Assembly (NCBI GenBank): GCA_963822145.1
Contig: CAWGGG010000001.1
Span: 868,001-932,000 of the forward strand
Direction: 5' to 3'
Source: UBA5072 sp963822145
GTDB taxonomy: Bacteria; Bacteroidota; Bacteroidia; Bacteroidales; UBA10428
Length of the DNA: 64,000 bases
In this document: positions 9,051 to 18,526 of the stretch, in pieces
Layout of the letters: every line of letters begins with the position of its first letter
How positions within the stretch are numbered: the first letter of the stretch is position 1
Notes under the pieces: model-generated
Database searches by the model: none
Told to the model about the DNA's origin: nothing
What the model saw: the letters and a program-made list of their open reading frames with translations, nothing else
Program-made: the position numbers and the translations under genes

Positions 9051-9437
9051 CTAACGCTTGCTGAACTGGAACCTTCTTCTTGCGCCGGGCTGACCAGGTT
9101 TTTTACGCTCCACTTCACGGGGATCCCTGGTGAGCAATTTGTTGCTTTTCAGTGCGTCTTTGCTTTCGGGCTTCACAATAATCATGGCACGGGCAATGGC
9201 TAAACGCAGGGCCTCGGCCTGACCTTTGATACCGCCTCCCTGGAGGTTTACGGTGATGTCATATTTATCCGGAACCTCAGCCAGGTTCAACGGCTGCTGA
9301 ATGATATACTGGAGCTGCTGAAGCGGAAAATAGTCCTGTAATTCACGGTCATTGATAACGATCTTGCCTTTTCCTTCTTTCAAATATATTCTGGCGACAG
9401 CGCTTTTTCTACGGCCGATGGTGTTAACGACTTCCAT
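9051..9437 (-). CDS. rpsI: 30S ribosomal protein S9
   Basis: 128 residues with the S9 hallmarks: the start VNTIGRRKSAVARIYLKEG, the GGGIKGQAEALRLAIARAM segment, and a basic C-terminus ending RRRFQFSKR that reaches the P-site tRNA in the ribosome. It starts five bases after the rplM stop codon, the conserved rplM-rpsI pair. Confidence 0.97.
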   Translation of the reverse strand: MEVVNTIGRRKSAVARIYLKEGKGKIVINDRELQDYFPLQQLQYIIQQPLNLAEVPDKYDITVNLQGGGIKGQAEALRLAIARAMIIVKPESKDALKSNKLLTRDPREVERKKPGQPGARRRFQFSKR

Positions 9438-9442
9438 ACCTG

Positions 9443-9895
9443 TTATTTGTAATTTAATTTAAGTTCTTTGGGCTGCTGGGCGGTGTGCGGATGATCAGGA
9501 CCAGCATATACATAAAGATTGTTAAAAATGGCATTGCCTAACCTGTTGCGGGGCAACATTCTCTTTACAGCCATCTCGATGATCTTACCGGGATTGCTGA
9601 CGGCAACATCAGCAGGAGAAGTAATACGCTGGCCTCCCGGATATCCGGTGTGACGGGTGTATTCCTTGTCGGTCCATTTCTTGCCGGTCAGTCTGATCTT
9701 ATCGGCATTGATCACAATAATGTTATCCCCACAATCAACATGCGGAGTAAAATTTGTTTTGTGCTTTCCCCTGAGAATGCTTGCAACCTGCGAACTCAGT
9801 CTCCCCAGTACCTGATTGGTGGCATCCACTACAAACCATTCCTTCTGAACAGTTGCATTGTTTGCCGAAACAGTTCTATAACTCAGTGTATTCAC
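9443..9895 (-). CDS. rplM: 50S ribosomal protein L13
   Basis: 150 residues with L13 motifs (WFVVDATNQVLGRLSSQVA, YTRHTGYPGG, AVKRMLPRNRLG, YAGPDHPH). It is the first gene of the rplM-rpsI-rpsB-tsf unit. A good Bacteroidota-type promoter lies 60-90 bases upstream on the minus strand. Confidence 0.97.
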   Translation of the reverse strand: MNTLSYRTVSANNATVQKEWFVVDATNQVLGRLSSQVASILRGKHKTNFTPHVDCGDNIIVINADKIRLTGKKWTDKEYTRHTGYPGGQRITSPADVAVSNPGKIIEMAVKRMLPRNRLGNAIFNNLYVYAGPDHPHTAQQPKELKLNYK

Positions 9896-9957
9896 GTTGT
9901 ATCGTTGTTATAAAAATTTTCTGCTCATGTATTATTTCACCCTTAAAATAGGGAGTG

Positions 9958-9986
9958 CAAAAATACAATTTATTTTAATTTTACAA
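9958..9986 (-). promoter_or_regulatory. Promoter of the rplM-rpsI-rpsB-tsf unit
   Basis: On the minus strand TTG (9984-9986), an 18-base spacer, then TATTTTTG (9958-9965), a perfect TAnnTTTG box. Transcription would start near 9952, giving a leader of about 57 bases before rplM. Confidence 0.65.
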
Positions 9987-9987
9987 G

Positions 9988-11616
9988 ATGTTTTATGAAT
10001 TTTATTTTTATTTTACGGGACAACCGGTTGCTCATGGTGAACCGGTTAGGACAATATACCGCAGGATTTATCTTCTGGCACTGGCCCTGCTGGTGATCAG
10101 TCTTCCCCTTTCCCGCTTTCTGCTGAGCATATCGCAGTTTATCCTGTTACTGAACTGGCTCGCTGAGGGCAGGTTCAAAGAAAAAGCCGCTCTGGCAGCA
10201 CGCAGGCCTTCAATCCTATTTTTTGCCGCGGTCTTTTTCATCTATGCATTGGGATTGCTTTACACAGAACACCCGGAAACCGGACTCTTGCGGGTTAGAA
10301 ATGCCCTCCCCCTGCTGATGCTCCCGCTGATCCTGGGAACCTCCACCCCGCTTTCTGAAAAACACATCCGTCCCCTGCTGTTGCTTTTTTCCGTCGCAGT
10401 AATGACTGCTGCTGCCGTATGCGTGGCCCATTTCCTTATTCATGGCGCCCCTGCGGATGGGGACTTCAGAAAGATCTCCATTTTCATGCTCCACATCCGC
10501 TTTTCCCTGATGATCGTTCTGGCTGTGTTTATCCTGCTTTACCTGGCTGTTTACCATAAACCGGATACCCGGGCACCTGAGCGGTCATTCCTCATGTTGA
10601 GTGCCGGCCTCCTGGTGGGCTTCCTCTTTTTCCTCCGGTCATTTACAGGTTTGATCATATTCCTGGTCATGTCTGTTGTATTTCTGATACACCTGGCATT
10701 TCGCATCAAAAGACCCTGGCTCCGCAATGGCCTCCTGTCAGTGGTAATAGCCTTGATTCTCCTGCCCATGATCATAACGTTCCTGACCTGGAACAGGAAT
10801 TTCCGCACGAAACCTGCAAACCCTGCAGTACTTGAAAGTCTGACCGCAAGCGGCAACCGCTATGCCCATGATTTGAAAACCGGTGCCCTGGAAAATGGAA
10901 ATTTCATCGATATCTATGTTTGCGAACCTGAATTGAGGCAGGAATGGAATAAGGTCAGCGCCATAGCCTATGACAGCACAGACAGTCGGGGGCAACCCAT
11001 CAGCCTCACCCTCCGCCGATATCTCACCTCCATGGGCCTCAGGAAGGACTCAGCCGCCCTGGGCCGGCTCAACAGATCCGATATTGAACATATTGAAAAC
11101 GGTCTCGCCAACTACCGTTTCCGCGAACAACCCGGCATTTACCAGCGGCTGTATGAAACGCTATGGGAAGTGCATATTCTCTCCCGGTCGGATTATGTTC
11201 AGCAGCATTCGCTGGGACAACGGCTTGCTTTCCTGGCTGCCGCCCAAACCATTATCAAACAAAACCTGTGGACCGGTGTGGGAACCGGGGACGTGTATGA
11301 TGCCATGTTAAAGGCTGCTGCCTGTGAAATTCGAACTTTGGATCCCCGATGGGAAGGCAAACCGCACAACCAGTTCCTCTTTTACCTCCTGGCTTTCGGA
11401 TTGCCTGGTTTTCTGGCCATAGTATTCTGTTTCGTGCACCCGGTAACTCGCCGCAAGGCCTATCGGTTCTTTCTTTTCAACATCTTTGCGGGCATACTCC
11501 TGATTTCCATGCTCGTGCTCGATACGCTTGAATCGTATGACAGTATGGTATTCTTTGCTTTTTTCTACTGCCTGTTTGTTTTCGGAACCGGTACGGATGA
11601 AAAAAGCAAGGCCTGA
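9988..11616 (+). CDS. O-antigen-ligase-like polytopic membrane protein
   Basis: 542 residues with many hydrophobic helices in the N-terminal ~280 residues, a large soluble loop (about residues 285-420), and C-terminal membrane helices. The loop-to-membrane segment IIKQNLWTGVGTGDVYDAM...HNQFLFYLLAFGLPG matches the O-antigen ligase/Wzy_C family, which transfers or polymerises glycans at the periplasmic face of the inner membrane. The start at 9988 overlaps the divergent rplM promoter, and no later methionine fits better. No other surface-glycan cluster gene is adjacent, so ligase and polymerase cannot be separated. Confidence 0.75.
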   Translation: MFYEFYFYFTGQPVAHGEPVRTIYRRIYLLALALLVISLPLSRFLLSISQFILLLNWLAEGRFKEKAALAARRPSILFFAAVFFIYALGLLYTEHPETGLLRVRNALPLLMLPLILGTSTPLSEKHIRPLLLLFSVAVMTAAAVCVAHFLIHGAPADGDFRKISIFMLHIRFSLMIVLAVFILLYLAVYHKPDTRAPERSFLMLSAGLLVGFLFFLRSFTGLIIFLVMSVVFLIHLAFRIKRPWLRNGLLSVVIALILLPMIITFLTWNRNFRTKPANPAVLESLTASGNRYAHDLKTGALENGNFIDIYVCEPELRQEWNKVSAIAYDSTDSRGQPISLTLRRYLTSMGLRKDSAALGRLNRSDIEHIENGLANYRFREQPGIYQRLYETLWEVHILSRSDYVQQHSLGQRLAFLAAAQTIIKQNLWTGVGTGDVYDAMLKAAACEIRTLDPRWEGKPHNQFLFYLLAFGLPGFLAIVFCFVHPVTRRKAYRFFLFNIFAGILLISMLVLDTLESYDSMVFFAFFYCLFVFGTGTDEKSKA

Positions 11617-11642
11617 CTCCTTGTTGCAGGTATCAGGCCTGA
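11600..11642 (-). terminator. Intrinsic terminator of the minus-strand lipoprotein gene
   Basis: The arms AGGCCTGA (11609-11616) and TCAGGCCT (11633-11640) form a stem. Read on the minus strand it is followed by TGCTTTTTTC. The stem contains the stop codon of the convergent O-antigen-ligase-like gene. Confidence 0.6.
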
Positions 11643-11666
11643 TCAGCAGTACTCAATTGCGGTTAA

Positions 11667-12221
11667 CTAATTTTTGAACTGAAAGGTGCTCATGATGTCG
11701 TCGAAAACGGGCTTGTTTTCATCATACAAGGTATCAATGGTAACCAGGCTCACATTATATCCGTTGCTGTTTTCAAGAAAGAAATACAAGGTGGTAATCT
11801 GATTCATATCAATGGTGTCCCTGGTACTGGTTATGTAATAACCTATTTCATTGTAAATGATCCTTTTGCTGTCAGCGCCATTAATGGTTGTATCCTTCTC
11901 CTCAATGGTTGAAACATACTGGTCTGACTCCAGCAACTGATCTTTTATGGCCTCATAGTACAAATCCAAAGTATACCCTTTCAAGGGTTCCTTGAAAATA
12001 AGCACGTACTCCCGGACTGTATCCTGTGGATTAACCTGATTTCTTTCTGCTGTGTAAACAAGCCCCTGGTTGGCCAGGGTAAAATGTGTCCAGTTATCTG
12101 GTACTGTTATGGTAAAGTCCAGTTGGATTCCTTCATCCTTGGTGCATGAAGCGGACAATCCCACTATTAAAGCCAGTAACGGAAAAGCGTGCCAGATTTT
12201 TATTTTTTTCATTTTTGCCAT
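11667..12221 (-). CDS. Lipoprotein with PsbP/MOG1-like fold, function unknown
   Basis: About 184 residues from the methionine at 12221 (or 181 from 12212, MKKIKIWHAFPLL). The signal peptide ends in a lipobox-like LIVGLSASC. The mature part (FTITVPDNWTHF, IIYNEIGYYITSTRD, VSLVTIDTLYDENKPVFDDIM) resembles the PsbP/DUF1795 family of small exported proteins; no catalytic residues are evident. It is convergent with the O-antigen-ligase-like gene. The function is not known and the fold assignment is tentative. Confidence 0.6.
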   Translation of the reverse strand: MAKMKKIKIWHAFPLLALIVGLSASCTKDEGIQLDFTITVPDNWTHFTLANQGLVYTAERNQVNPQDTVREYVLIFKEPLKGYTLDLYYEAIKDQLLESDQYVSTIEEKDTTINGADSKRIIYNEIGYYITSTRDTIDMNQITTLYFFLENSNGYNVSLVTIDTLYDENKPVFDDIMSTFQFKN

Positions 12222-12430
12222 TATTATGTGAAACAATTAAGATTAAAACTGTAATTTCAGGATTTTAGTATAATCCCCTGAAGGCTATTCCCGTCCGGTA
12301 TGACCTGACATAACCGGAAAGGAAAAAACGCTTCTCAGAACAAGGGCTCAAAGGTAGAATTTTAATATTTACCTTTGAATCATGAGCCCTCAAAAATTAT
12401 GCCTGTCTTTGTGATTAATAAACATTCTGT

Positions 12431-13543
12431 ATGAAAAGAATTGCAATATCCTTGAGCCTTTTATCCTTCCTTGCTGCAGTGGCACTGCATTCCCAAACCA
12501 CAGCAGCGGACTCCCTGTTTCCTGTGCGCGGTTTTTGTATTGCCGCGCCACAACCTGCCGAACTGGATGATTTTATAAAGTTCATCCGGAATGACCTGGC
12601 CCCGCGCCAGGTGAATACGCTTATCCTCCGTGTGGATTTCAACTACCATTTTACCAGCCATCCGGAGCTGAGGGACGAAGTTGCCCTTTCCGCAGCCGAT
12701 GTGAAAAAGATCGTCGCCACCTGTCAGGCGGTCCATATCCGTGTTATACCGCAGATCAACCTCCTGGGGCATCAGTCGTGGGCCGGAAAGGTGAATAACC
12801 TGCTGCGGGTATATCCAGAATTCGACGAGACCCCTTATGTTAAAATGCCTGAAAATTATGAATGGCCCAATGCCGATGGCCTTTATTGCAAGAGTTACTG
12901 CCCCCTGCATCCCGGTGTGCACAAAGTGGTATTCGACCTGGTGGATGAGATCTGCGCGGCTTTTGAGGCAGATGCCTTTCATGCAGGCATGGACGAGGTT
13001 TTTTATATTGGCCACGACAGCTGCACCCGTTGTTCAGGTCGCGATAAAGCCGAACTTTTTGCCGGGGAGGTTACCGTTATCCGCAATCACCTGGCCGAAA
13101 AAGGGCGGCAGCTCTGGATCTGGGGCGACCGGCTTATAGACGGCAAAACGACAGGAATGGGCGTATGGGAGGCGAGTTTCAACAATACCTACCGGGCGGT
13201 TGACCTGATCCCGAAGGATGTGATGATATGCGACTGGCATTATGAAAGGGCCGATCAGACACCGGTATATTTTGCCATGAAAGGCTTACAGGTGGTCACC
13301 TGTCCCTGGCGCATGCCCGACGTTGCCGTTCAGCAGGCCGACGACATGGTAAGATTCAGGTTGCAGTCGGCTCCTGAAATGAAGGACCGGTTTGCGGGAC
13401 TGGTGCAAACCGTTTGGTCACCATTCGGAGCCTTTCTTCAGGAATACCAGGATGCTGCTGTTCGTTCCGGAGATGAAAAGAATACTTCTGCCAATTGCTT
13501 TAAAGCCCTTTTTGACCACATGATAACCCTGCAGCAACCCTGA
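12431..13543 (+). CDS. Exported GH20-like glycoside hydrolase (beta-N-acetylhexosaminidase type)
   Basis: 370 residues with a Sec signal peptide (MKRIAISLSLLSFLAAVALHSQ). The body is a TIM-barrel of the GH20 catalytic type. The acid/base pair is visible as HAGMDE with D188-E189, the DE pair used in substrate-assisted cleavage of N-acetylhexosamines, and RVIPQINLLGHQSW is typical of an earlier strand. The GH20 N-terminal accessory domain is absent, so this is a compact form. The stop codon overlaps the next start (TGATG), which implies translational coupling with the sugar N-acetyltransferase-like membrane protein and a joint role in amino-sugar handling. Confidence 0.8.
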   Translation: MKRIAISLSLLSFLAAVALHSQTTAADSLFPVRGFCIAAPQPAELDDFIKFIRNDLAPRQVNTLILRVDFNYHFTSHPELRDEVALSAADVKKIVATCQAVHIRVIPQINLLGHQSWAGKVNNLLRVYPEFDETPYVKMPENYEWPNADGLYCKSYCPLHPGVHKVVFDLVDEICAAFEADAFHAGMDEVFYIGHDSCTRCSGRDKAELFAGEVTVIRNHLAEKGRQLWIWGDRLIDGKTTGMGVWEASFNNTYRAVDLIPKDVMICDWHYERADQTPVYFAMKGLQVVTCPWRMPDVAVQQADDMVRFRLQSAPEMKDRFAGLVQTVWSPFGAFLQEYQDAAVRSGDEKNTSANCFKALFDHMITLQQP

Positions 13544-14712
13544 TGAAGAACCGCATCGTTTCCATCGATATCTTCAGGGCACTGACCATGCTCCTCATGA
13601 TCTTTGTCAATGATTTGTGGACCCTGCATGATATCCCGCACTGGCTTGAGCATACCGCCGCTGAGGAAGATGGTATGGGCCTTGCCGATGTTGTTTTCCC
13701 CGCTTTTCTTTTTATCGTGGGCCTTTCCATACCCTTTGCGATCAAGGCAAGACTCAAACAGGGCAATTCCCGGTTAACGATCCTGCAGCACATCCTCCAG
13801 CGCTCCCTGGCGCTCGTGGTGATGGGGTTCTTCATGGTGAATGCCGAGAATTTCAGCGAGGATATGCCCCAATGGTTCAAAACGGGATGGGAATTGCTGA
13901 TGCTCATAGCCTTCCTGCTCATCTGGAACGAATATGAAACAGACCGGGTCTTTGGTAAGGTCCCCATCAGGTTGCTGCAGATCCTCGGAATCCTAATCCT
14001 TTTCCTGTTGGCTGTGCTCTATAAGGGACCGGAATCCGGCGAATGGATGAGCCCGCGATGGTGGGGGATATTGGGACTTATTGGCTGGGCCTACCTCGGA
14101 TGTGCTTTGATATACCTGCTGATTGGCCATAAACCCTGGCTGATCGCGCTGATGACACTTTTACTGCTTGCCCTCAATGCCCAGGAATTCTTTCCGCTGA
14201 TTCCGGGAACCCGGGGATTCCGGCTGATCGTAAGTGCTTCCAATTATGCCCTGGTCATGAGCGGTGTACTGGCTACCTCGTTGTTCCTGCTGACTAGGAA
14301 CGATCACCGTAAATTCCTTTTTCCTGCCCTGCTGCTCCTCCCGGCCGCCCTCCTCCTGGCTGGCGGATTTGCCCTGCGGCCGCTCTGGGGCATATCCAAG
14401 ATCCTGGCAACGCCTTCCTGGACTGCCATTTGTGCCGGCATCAGTTTTCTTGCCTTTGGACTCATTTATTGGATCAGTGATATCCACCAGGCCACCCGGT
14501 GGGCGGTTCCCCTGATGCCTGCCGGCAGAAGCACCCTGACCTGTTACCTGTTGCCCGGACTGGTTTATCCAATCCTGTGGCCCTTGCAGCAATTCCTGCC
14601 GCAGTCTTTCCTGGGAGGAGGGATCGGATTGCTGAAATCCTTTCTTTTCGCGTTTTTGATCATAGTATTGACAGGTCTGCTGGAAAAAATCAAAATTCAT
14701 CTAAAAATATAG
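13543..14712 (+). CDS. DUF5009 / heparan-alpha-glucosaminide N-acetyltransferase-like membrane protein
   Basis: 389 residues with about ten membrane helices. The N-terminus (RIVSIDIFRALTMLLMIFVND, then LADVVFPAFLFIVGLSIPFAI) is characteristic of the NagX/HGSNAT group, which moves acetyl groups across the membrane to terminal glucosamine. It is coupled to the GH20-like gene by a TGATG overlap. Together they suggest acetylation of a glucosamine end followed by release of GlcNAc. The substrate is an inference. Confidence 0.8.
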   Translation: MKNRIVSIDIFRALTMLLMIFVNDLWTLHDIPHWLEHTAAEEDGMGLADVVFPAFLFIVGLSIPFAIKARLKQGNSRLTILQHILQRSLALVVMGFFMVNAENFSEDMPQWFKTGWELLMLIAFLLIWNEYETDRVFGKVPIRLLQILGILILFLLAVLYKGPESGEWMSPRWWGILGLIGWAYLGCALIYLLIGHKPWLIALMTLLLLALNAQEFFPLIPGTRGFRLIVSASNYALVMSGVLATSLFLLTRNDHRKFLFPALLLLPAALLLAGGFALRPLWGISKILATPSWTAICAGISFLAFGLIYWISDIHQATRWAVPLMPAGRSTLTCYLLPGLVYPILWPLQQFLPQSFLGGGIGLLKSFLFAFLIIVLTGLLEKIKIHLKI

Positions 14713-14720
14713 CCCCCCTC

Positions 14721-14750
14721 CAACAACTAACAACTAACAACTAACAACTT
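14721..14750. repeat. Heptamer tandem array (CAACTAA)n
   Basis: Four tandem CAACTAA-type units lie in the short gap between the acetyltransferase-like gene and the DUF2723 gene. It is another example of the 7-8 bp arrays seen at several intergenic sites in this window. Confidence 0.7.
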
Positions 14751-14788
14751 TTTTCACTTATTTCGCAATATTATTTAAACCATCGTTC

Positions 14789-17700
14789 ATGAAAAACTAC
14801 AGGCTCGTGAATATCATTGCCGGCTGGGTTGTCTTCGTAACAGCCGCTTTCGTTTACCTGTCCACCATTGAATCCACCGCCAGTTTCTGGGATTGCGGGG
14901 AATTCATATCTTCTGCTTACAAGCTGGAGGTTGGCCATCCTCCCGGAGCCCCGTTCTTCATGATTATGGGCCGTATTTTTACCCTGTTTGCCGGAAATGA
15001 TGTTACCCGGGTTCCCATCATGGTGAATTCCATGTCGGCCCTGGCCAGCGCCCTTACCATATTGTTCCTGTTCTGGTCCATTACGCACCTGGCCAAAAAA
15101 ATCATCGTAAAAGAGGGTACCCTGACCACCGGTAACCTGATTGCCATCATTGGCAGCGGCCTGGTTGGCGCCCTTGCCTATACTTTCTCGGATACTTTCT
15201 GGTTCTCCGCGGTGGAAGGCGAAGTATATGCCAGCTCCTCACTCTTTACTGCCCTGGTTTTCTGGGCCATCCTCAAATGGGAAAATGTTGCTGACGAGCC
15301 TCATGCCAACCGCTGGCTGATTTTTATCGCTTACCTCATGGGCGTGTCCATCGGGATTCACCTGCTGAACCTCCTCGCCATCCCGGCCATAGTGCTGGTA
15401 TACTACTTCAGGAAATATGAAGTTACCCCGTTTGGTATCTTCAAAGCCCTGGTTTTATCCGCCCTGATCCTGGGAGGCATCATGTACATCGTGATCCCCG
15501 GTGCCGTTAAAATCGCATCCATCTTCGAACTGTTGTTTGTCAATACCTTTGGCCTGCCCTATTCTTCAGGAATATTGTTTTATGCAATCCTGCTGATCGG
15601 GCTGATTGTATACGGCATTTATTACACCCATAGGAAGCAGAAGGTTATCCTGAATACGGTCATCCTGGTCATTACTGTTATCCTGATTGGTTATTCTTCC
15701 TACGCCATGCTGGTGATCCGGTCAGCCGCCGACACCCCGATGGACCAGAATGATCCCGAGGACCTGTTTTCACTGCTTTACTATCTGAATCGCGAACAAT
15801 ATGGCGACCGGCCTTTGATATACGGTCAGTATTTCAATGCTCCCATCACCGACACGAAAGAGGGCAAGCCCTTTTACTATAAAGCCGACGGAAAATACAT
15901 AGCCAACAACTACCGCATTGATTATGTCTACGATAAGCGGTTTACCACCCTCCTCCCCAGGATGTGGAGCAACGACGCTGACGGGGGACATATCGATGCC
16001 TATGTGCAATGGGCCAATCTGAAAGAAAGCGACCTGTTCCAGGCAAGGCAGGACGCCAACGGAGAAGCGCTGCGCGATCGCGAGGGCAAGGTGGTTTATG
16101 ATTACAGCAAAGGGAAAAAAAGTCCGAATTTCGCCCAGAATCTCCGGTTTTTCTGGCGTTACCAGGTCATCCACATGTACTTCAGGTATTTCATGTGGAA
16201 TTTTTCAGGAAGGCAGAACGATATACAGGCCAATTATAAGACCGAAATCAACAAGGGCAACTGGATCTCCGGTATCCCCTTTATTGATAACATGAGGTTG
16301 GGAAACCAAAGTAAACTGCCTGACTCCATGCGGAACAACAAGGCGCATAACAAGTATTTCATGCTGCCTTTGCTGCTGGGCCTGGCCGGATTGTACTTCC
16401 AGTATAAAAAACACAGGAACGACTTCCGGGTTACGCTGCTGCTGTTCATCATGACCGGCCTGGCCATTGTTGTTTACCTGAACCAGAGCCCTCTTCAGCC
16501 GCGTGAACGGGATTACGCCTATGCAGGATCGTTCTATGCCTTTGCCATCTGGATCGGACTGGGCGTACTGGCACTTTATGACCTGCTTAAAAAAATAGCC
16601 CCCGAATCCTCGGGCGCCGTTCTGGCCACCCTGATTTCCCTGGTTGCCGTTCCAGCGGTGATGGCGGAAGAAAACTGGGATGACCACGACCGCTCGGGCC
16701 GCTATGTGGCACGCGACTTTGCATACAATTACCTGAATTCCTGCGCTAAAAACGCCATTTTGTTCACCAATGGCGATAACGATACCTTTCCGCTCTGGTA
16801 TGCCCAGGAAGTGGAAGGCATCCGCACCGATGTGCGGGTCATGAATCTCAGCTACCTGGGAGCCGACTGGTACATTAAACAGATGCAGCGTAAGGCCTAC
16901 GAATCAGAACCTGTTCCCTTTTCCCTGACTCCCGATCAATACCGTGCGGGCAAGCGCGACATCGTTTATGTGCTCGAGCGTATCAGGGACTTTACTGACC
17001 TGAAGCAGGTGATTGACTTTGTTGCCAGCGATGATCCCAGGACCAAGCAATTGCCGGAGATCACCCAGCAGATCGACTTTATTCCCACGCGCAGGTTTAT
17101 CGTGCCGGTGGATACGGCGAAGGTGCTGGGGAACGGAACAGTGCCCAGGACCATGGCTTCGAAGCTGCAACCTGAAATGAGATGGGAACTGGGACCGGAA
17201 CGTACCTACATCACTAAAAATCACCTGATGATCCTCGATCTCCTGGCAAACAATAATTGGGAAAGGCCGCTGTACTATGCCATCACCGTTTCGGAGGACA
17301 ATTACCTGAGCCTCGACAACTTTTTCCAGATGGAAGGACTGGCTTACCGGATCGTGCCCTTTGCCTCACAGGGAGATATGTTTGGACGTGGCGGTATCAA
17401 CTCCGATGCGATGTATGATAACATGGTCAATAAATTCCGCTGGGGAGGCGTGGATAATCCCGACCTTTACCTGGATGAGAATGTACTCCGCATGCTGGGC
17501 AATTTCAGGAGCAGCTTTGCGCGGCTCGCGCTGCAACTGATCGATGAAAACAAGCCTGATTCGGCCCGCAAGGCCCTGGATAAATGCCTGGAAGTTATTC
17601 CCGATAAGGTAGTACCTTTCAATGTTTATAACGTTCTGCTCGTGGAAGCCTATTACAGGCTGGGAGATACAGACAAGGCCAACCTGATCGCCAACGGCAT

Positions 17701-17905
17701 CAAGAACAACGTGTATCAGGAAATGAATTACTACATCAGTCTTGGCACCAAGTATCGTAATTTCCTGATGTATGAAAAGCGGATTGCTTTCTATACCCTC
17801 GATGAACTGAGAAGGATGGCAACCACCTATAAACAGGAAGAACTGAGAAAAGAAGCGGAACAGAAAATCCAGGAGTATGCCGGCGCCTTGGACATTTCCT
17901 TTTAG
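14789..17905 (+). CDS. DUF2723 family (GT117-type) membrane glycosyltransferase
   Basis: 1038 residues. The first ~600 are multi-pass membrane sequence with the DUF2723 signature TIESTASFWDCGEFI (acidic residues near 35 and 38) and GHPPGAPFFMIMGRIF. A soluble C-terminal half of ~430 residues (NAILFTNGDNDTFPLWYAQE, then helical repeats) faces the periplasm. The family resembles protein O-mannosyltransferases and is thought to glycosylate secreted proteins in Bacteroidota from a lipid-linked donor. The length is normal. A polysaccharide deacetylase gene follows after six bases. Confidence 0.88.
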   Translation: MKNYRLVNIIAGWVVFVTAAFVYLSTIESTASFWDCGEFISSAYKLEVGHPPGAPFFMIMGRIFTLFAGNDVTRVPIMVNSMSALASALTILFLFWSITHLAKKIIVKEGTLTTGNLIAIIGSGLVGALAYTFSDTFWFSAVEGEVYASSSLFTALVFWAILKWENVADEPHANRWLIFIAYLMGVSIGIHLLNLLAIPAIVLVYYFRKYEVTPFGIFKALVLSALILGGIMYIVIPGAVKIASIFELLFVNTFGLPYSSGILFYAILLIGLIVYGIYYTHRKQKVILNTVILVITVILIGYSSYAMLVIRSAADTPMDQNDPEDLFSLLYYLNREQYGDRPLIYGQYFNAPITDTKEGKPFYYKADGKYIANNYRIDYVYDKRFTTLLPRMWSNDADGGHIDAYVQWANLKESDLFQARQDANGEALRDREGKVVYDYSKGKKSPNFAQNLRFFWRYQVIHMYFRYFMWNFSGRQNDIQANYKTEINKGNWISGIPFIDNMRLGNQSKLPDSMRNNKAHNKYFMLPLLLGLAGLYFQYKKHRNDFRVTLLLFIMTGLAIVVYLNQSPLQPRERDYAYAGSFYAFAIWIGLGVLALYDLLKKIAPESSGAVLATLISLVAVPAVMAEENWDDHDRSGRYVARDFAYNYLNSCAKNAILFTNGDNDTFPLWYAQEVEGIRTDVRVMNLSYLGADWYIKQMQRKAYESEPVPFSLTPDQYRAGKRDIVYVLERIRDFTDLKQVIDFVASDDPRTKQLPEITQQIDFIPTRRFIVPVDTAKVLGNGTVPRTMASKLQPEMRWELGPERTYITKNHLMILDLLANNNWERPLYYAITVSEDNYLSLDNFFQMEGLAYRIVPFASQGDMFGRGGINSDAMYDNMVNKFRWGGVDNPDLYLDENVLRMLGNFRSSFARLALQLIDENKPDSARKALDKCLEVIPDKVVPFNVYNVLLVEAYYRLGDTDKANLIANGIKNNVYQEMNYYISLGTKYRNFLMYEKRIAFYTLDELRRMATTYKQEELRKEAEQKIQEYAGALDISF

Positions 17906-17911
17906 CGCGGG

Positions 17912-18526
17912 ATGAACCTTATACGCCCACCGGCGATCCTGAAGAAAGCTTTTCCGGACATCACCTGGGAGGTCAGCAGCGAAAAACCCGCCCTTTACCT
18001 GACCTTTGATGATGGCCCCACACCGGGAGTTACCACTGAAGTGCTCCCGGTGCTTGCCCGGTTCGGGGCTTCAGCTACTTTTTTCTGCATCGGCAGAAAT
18101 GTTGAAAGGCATCCCGATATCTACCGACAGATTCTCGCTGCCGGCCATGTCACCGGTAACCATACCTACAGTCACCTGAAAGGATGGTTTACGCCTGACC
18201 GGGAATATTACCTCGACATATCCCTTGCTGCACAGTTCATCCGGTCGGGTTTATACCGCCCTGCCTATGGCATGATCACACCACGACAGATCCGGTATTT
18301 AAAGAACCAGTATAAAATTGTCCTGTGGGATATCATGAGCTATGATTTCGCCTACAATACCACACCCGAACAATGCCTGAAACAAGTGCTCCGGCATGCC
18401 AGGCCGGGATCGGTGATCGTCTTTCATGATTCGGTGAAGGCTTCGGAAAAGTTGCTGTATGCGCTGCCGAGGTTACTGGATTACTTTGGAGAAAAGGGCT
18501 ATTCCTTTGAATCAATTCCCGGTTAA
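17912..18526 (+). CDS. NodB-type polysaccharide deacetylase
   Basis: 204 residues, a single NodB domain without a clear signal peptide. Metal and catalytic motifs are present: YLTFDDGPTPG (D33, D34), GNHTYSH (H84, H88), the RPAYG segment, and FHDS near the C-terminus. The family removes N-acetyl or O-acetyl groups from glycans in a metal-dependent reaction. Six bases after the DUF2723 gene, it is almost certainly co-transcribed. It shares TTAA with the convergent lipoprotein stop. Confidence 0.9.
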   Translation: MNLIRPPAILKKAFPDITWEVSSEKPALYLTFDDGPTPGVTTEVLPVLARFGASATFFCIGRNVERHPDIYRQILAAGHVTGNHTYSHLKGWFTPDREYYLDISLAAQFIRSGLYRPAYGMITPRQIRYLKNQYKIVLWDIMSYDFAYNTTPEQCLKQVLRHARPGSVIVFHDSVKASEKLLYALPRLLDYFGEKGYSFESIPG

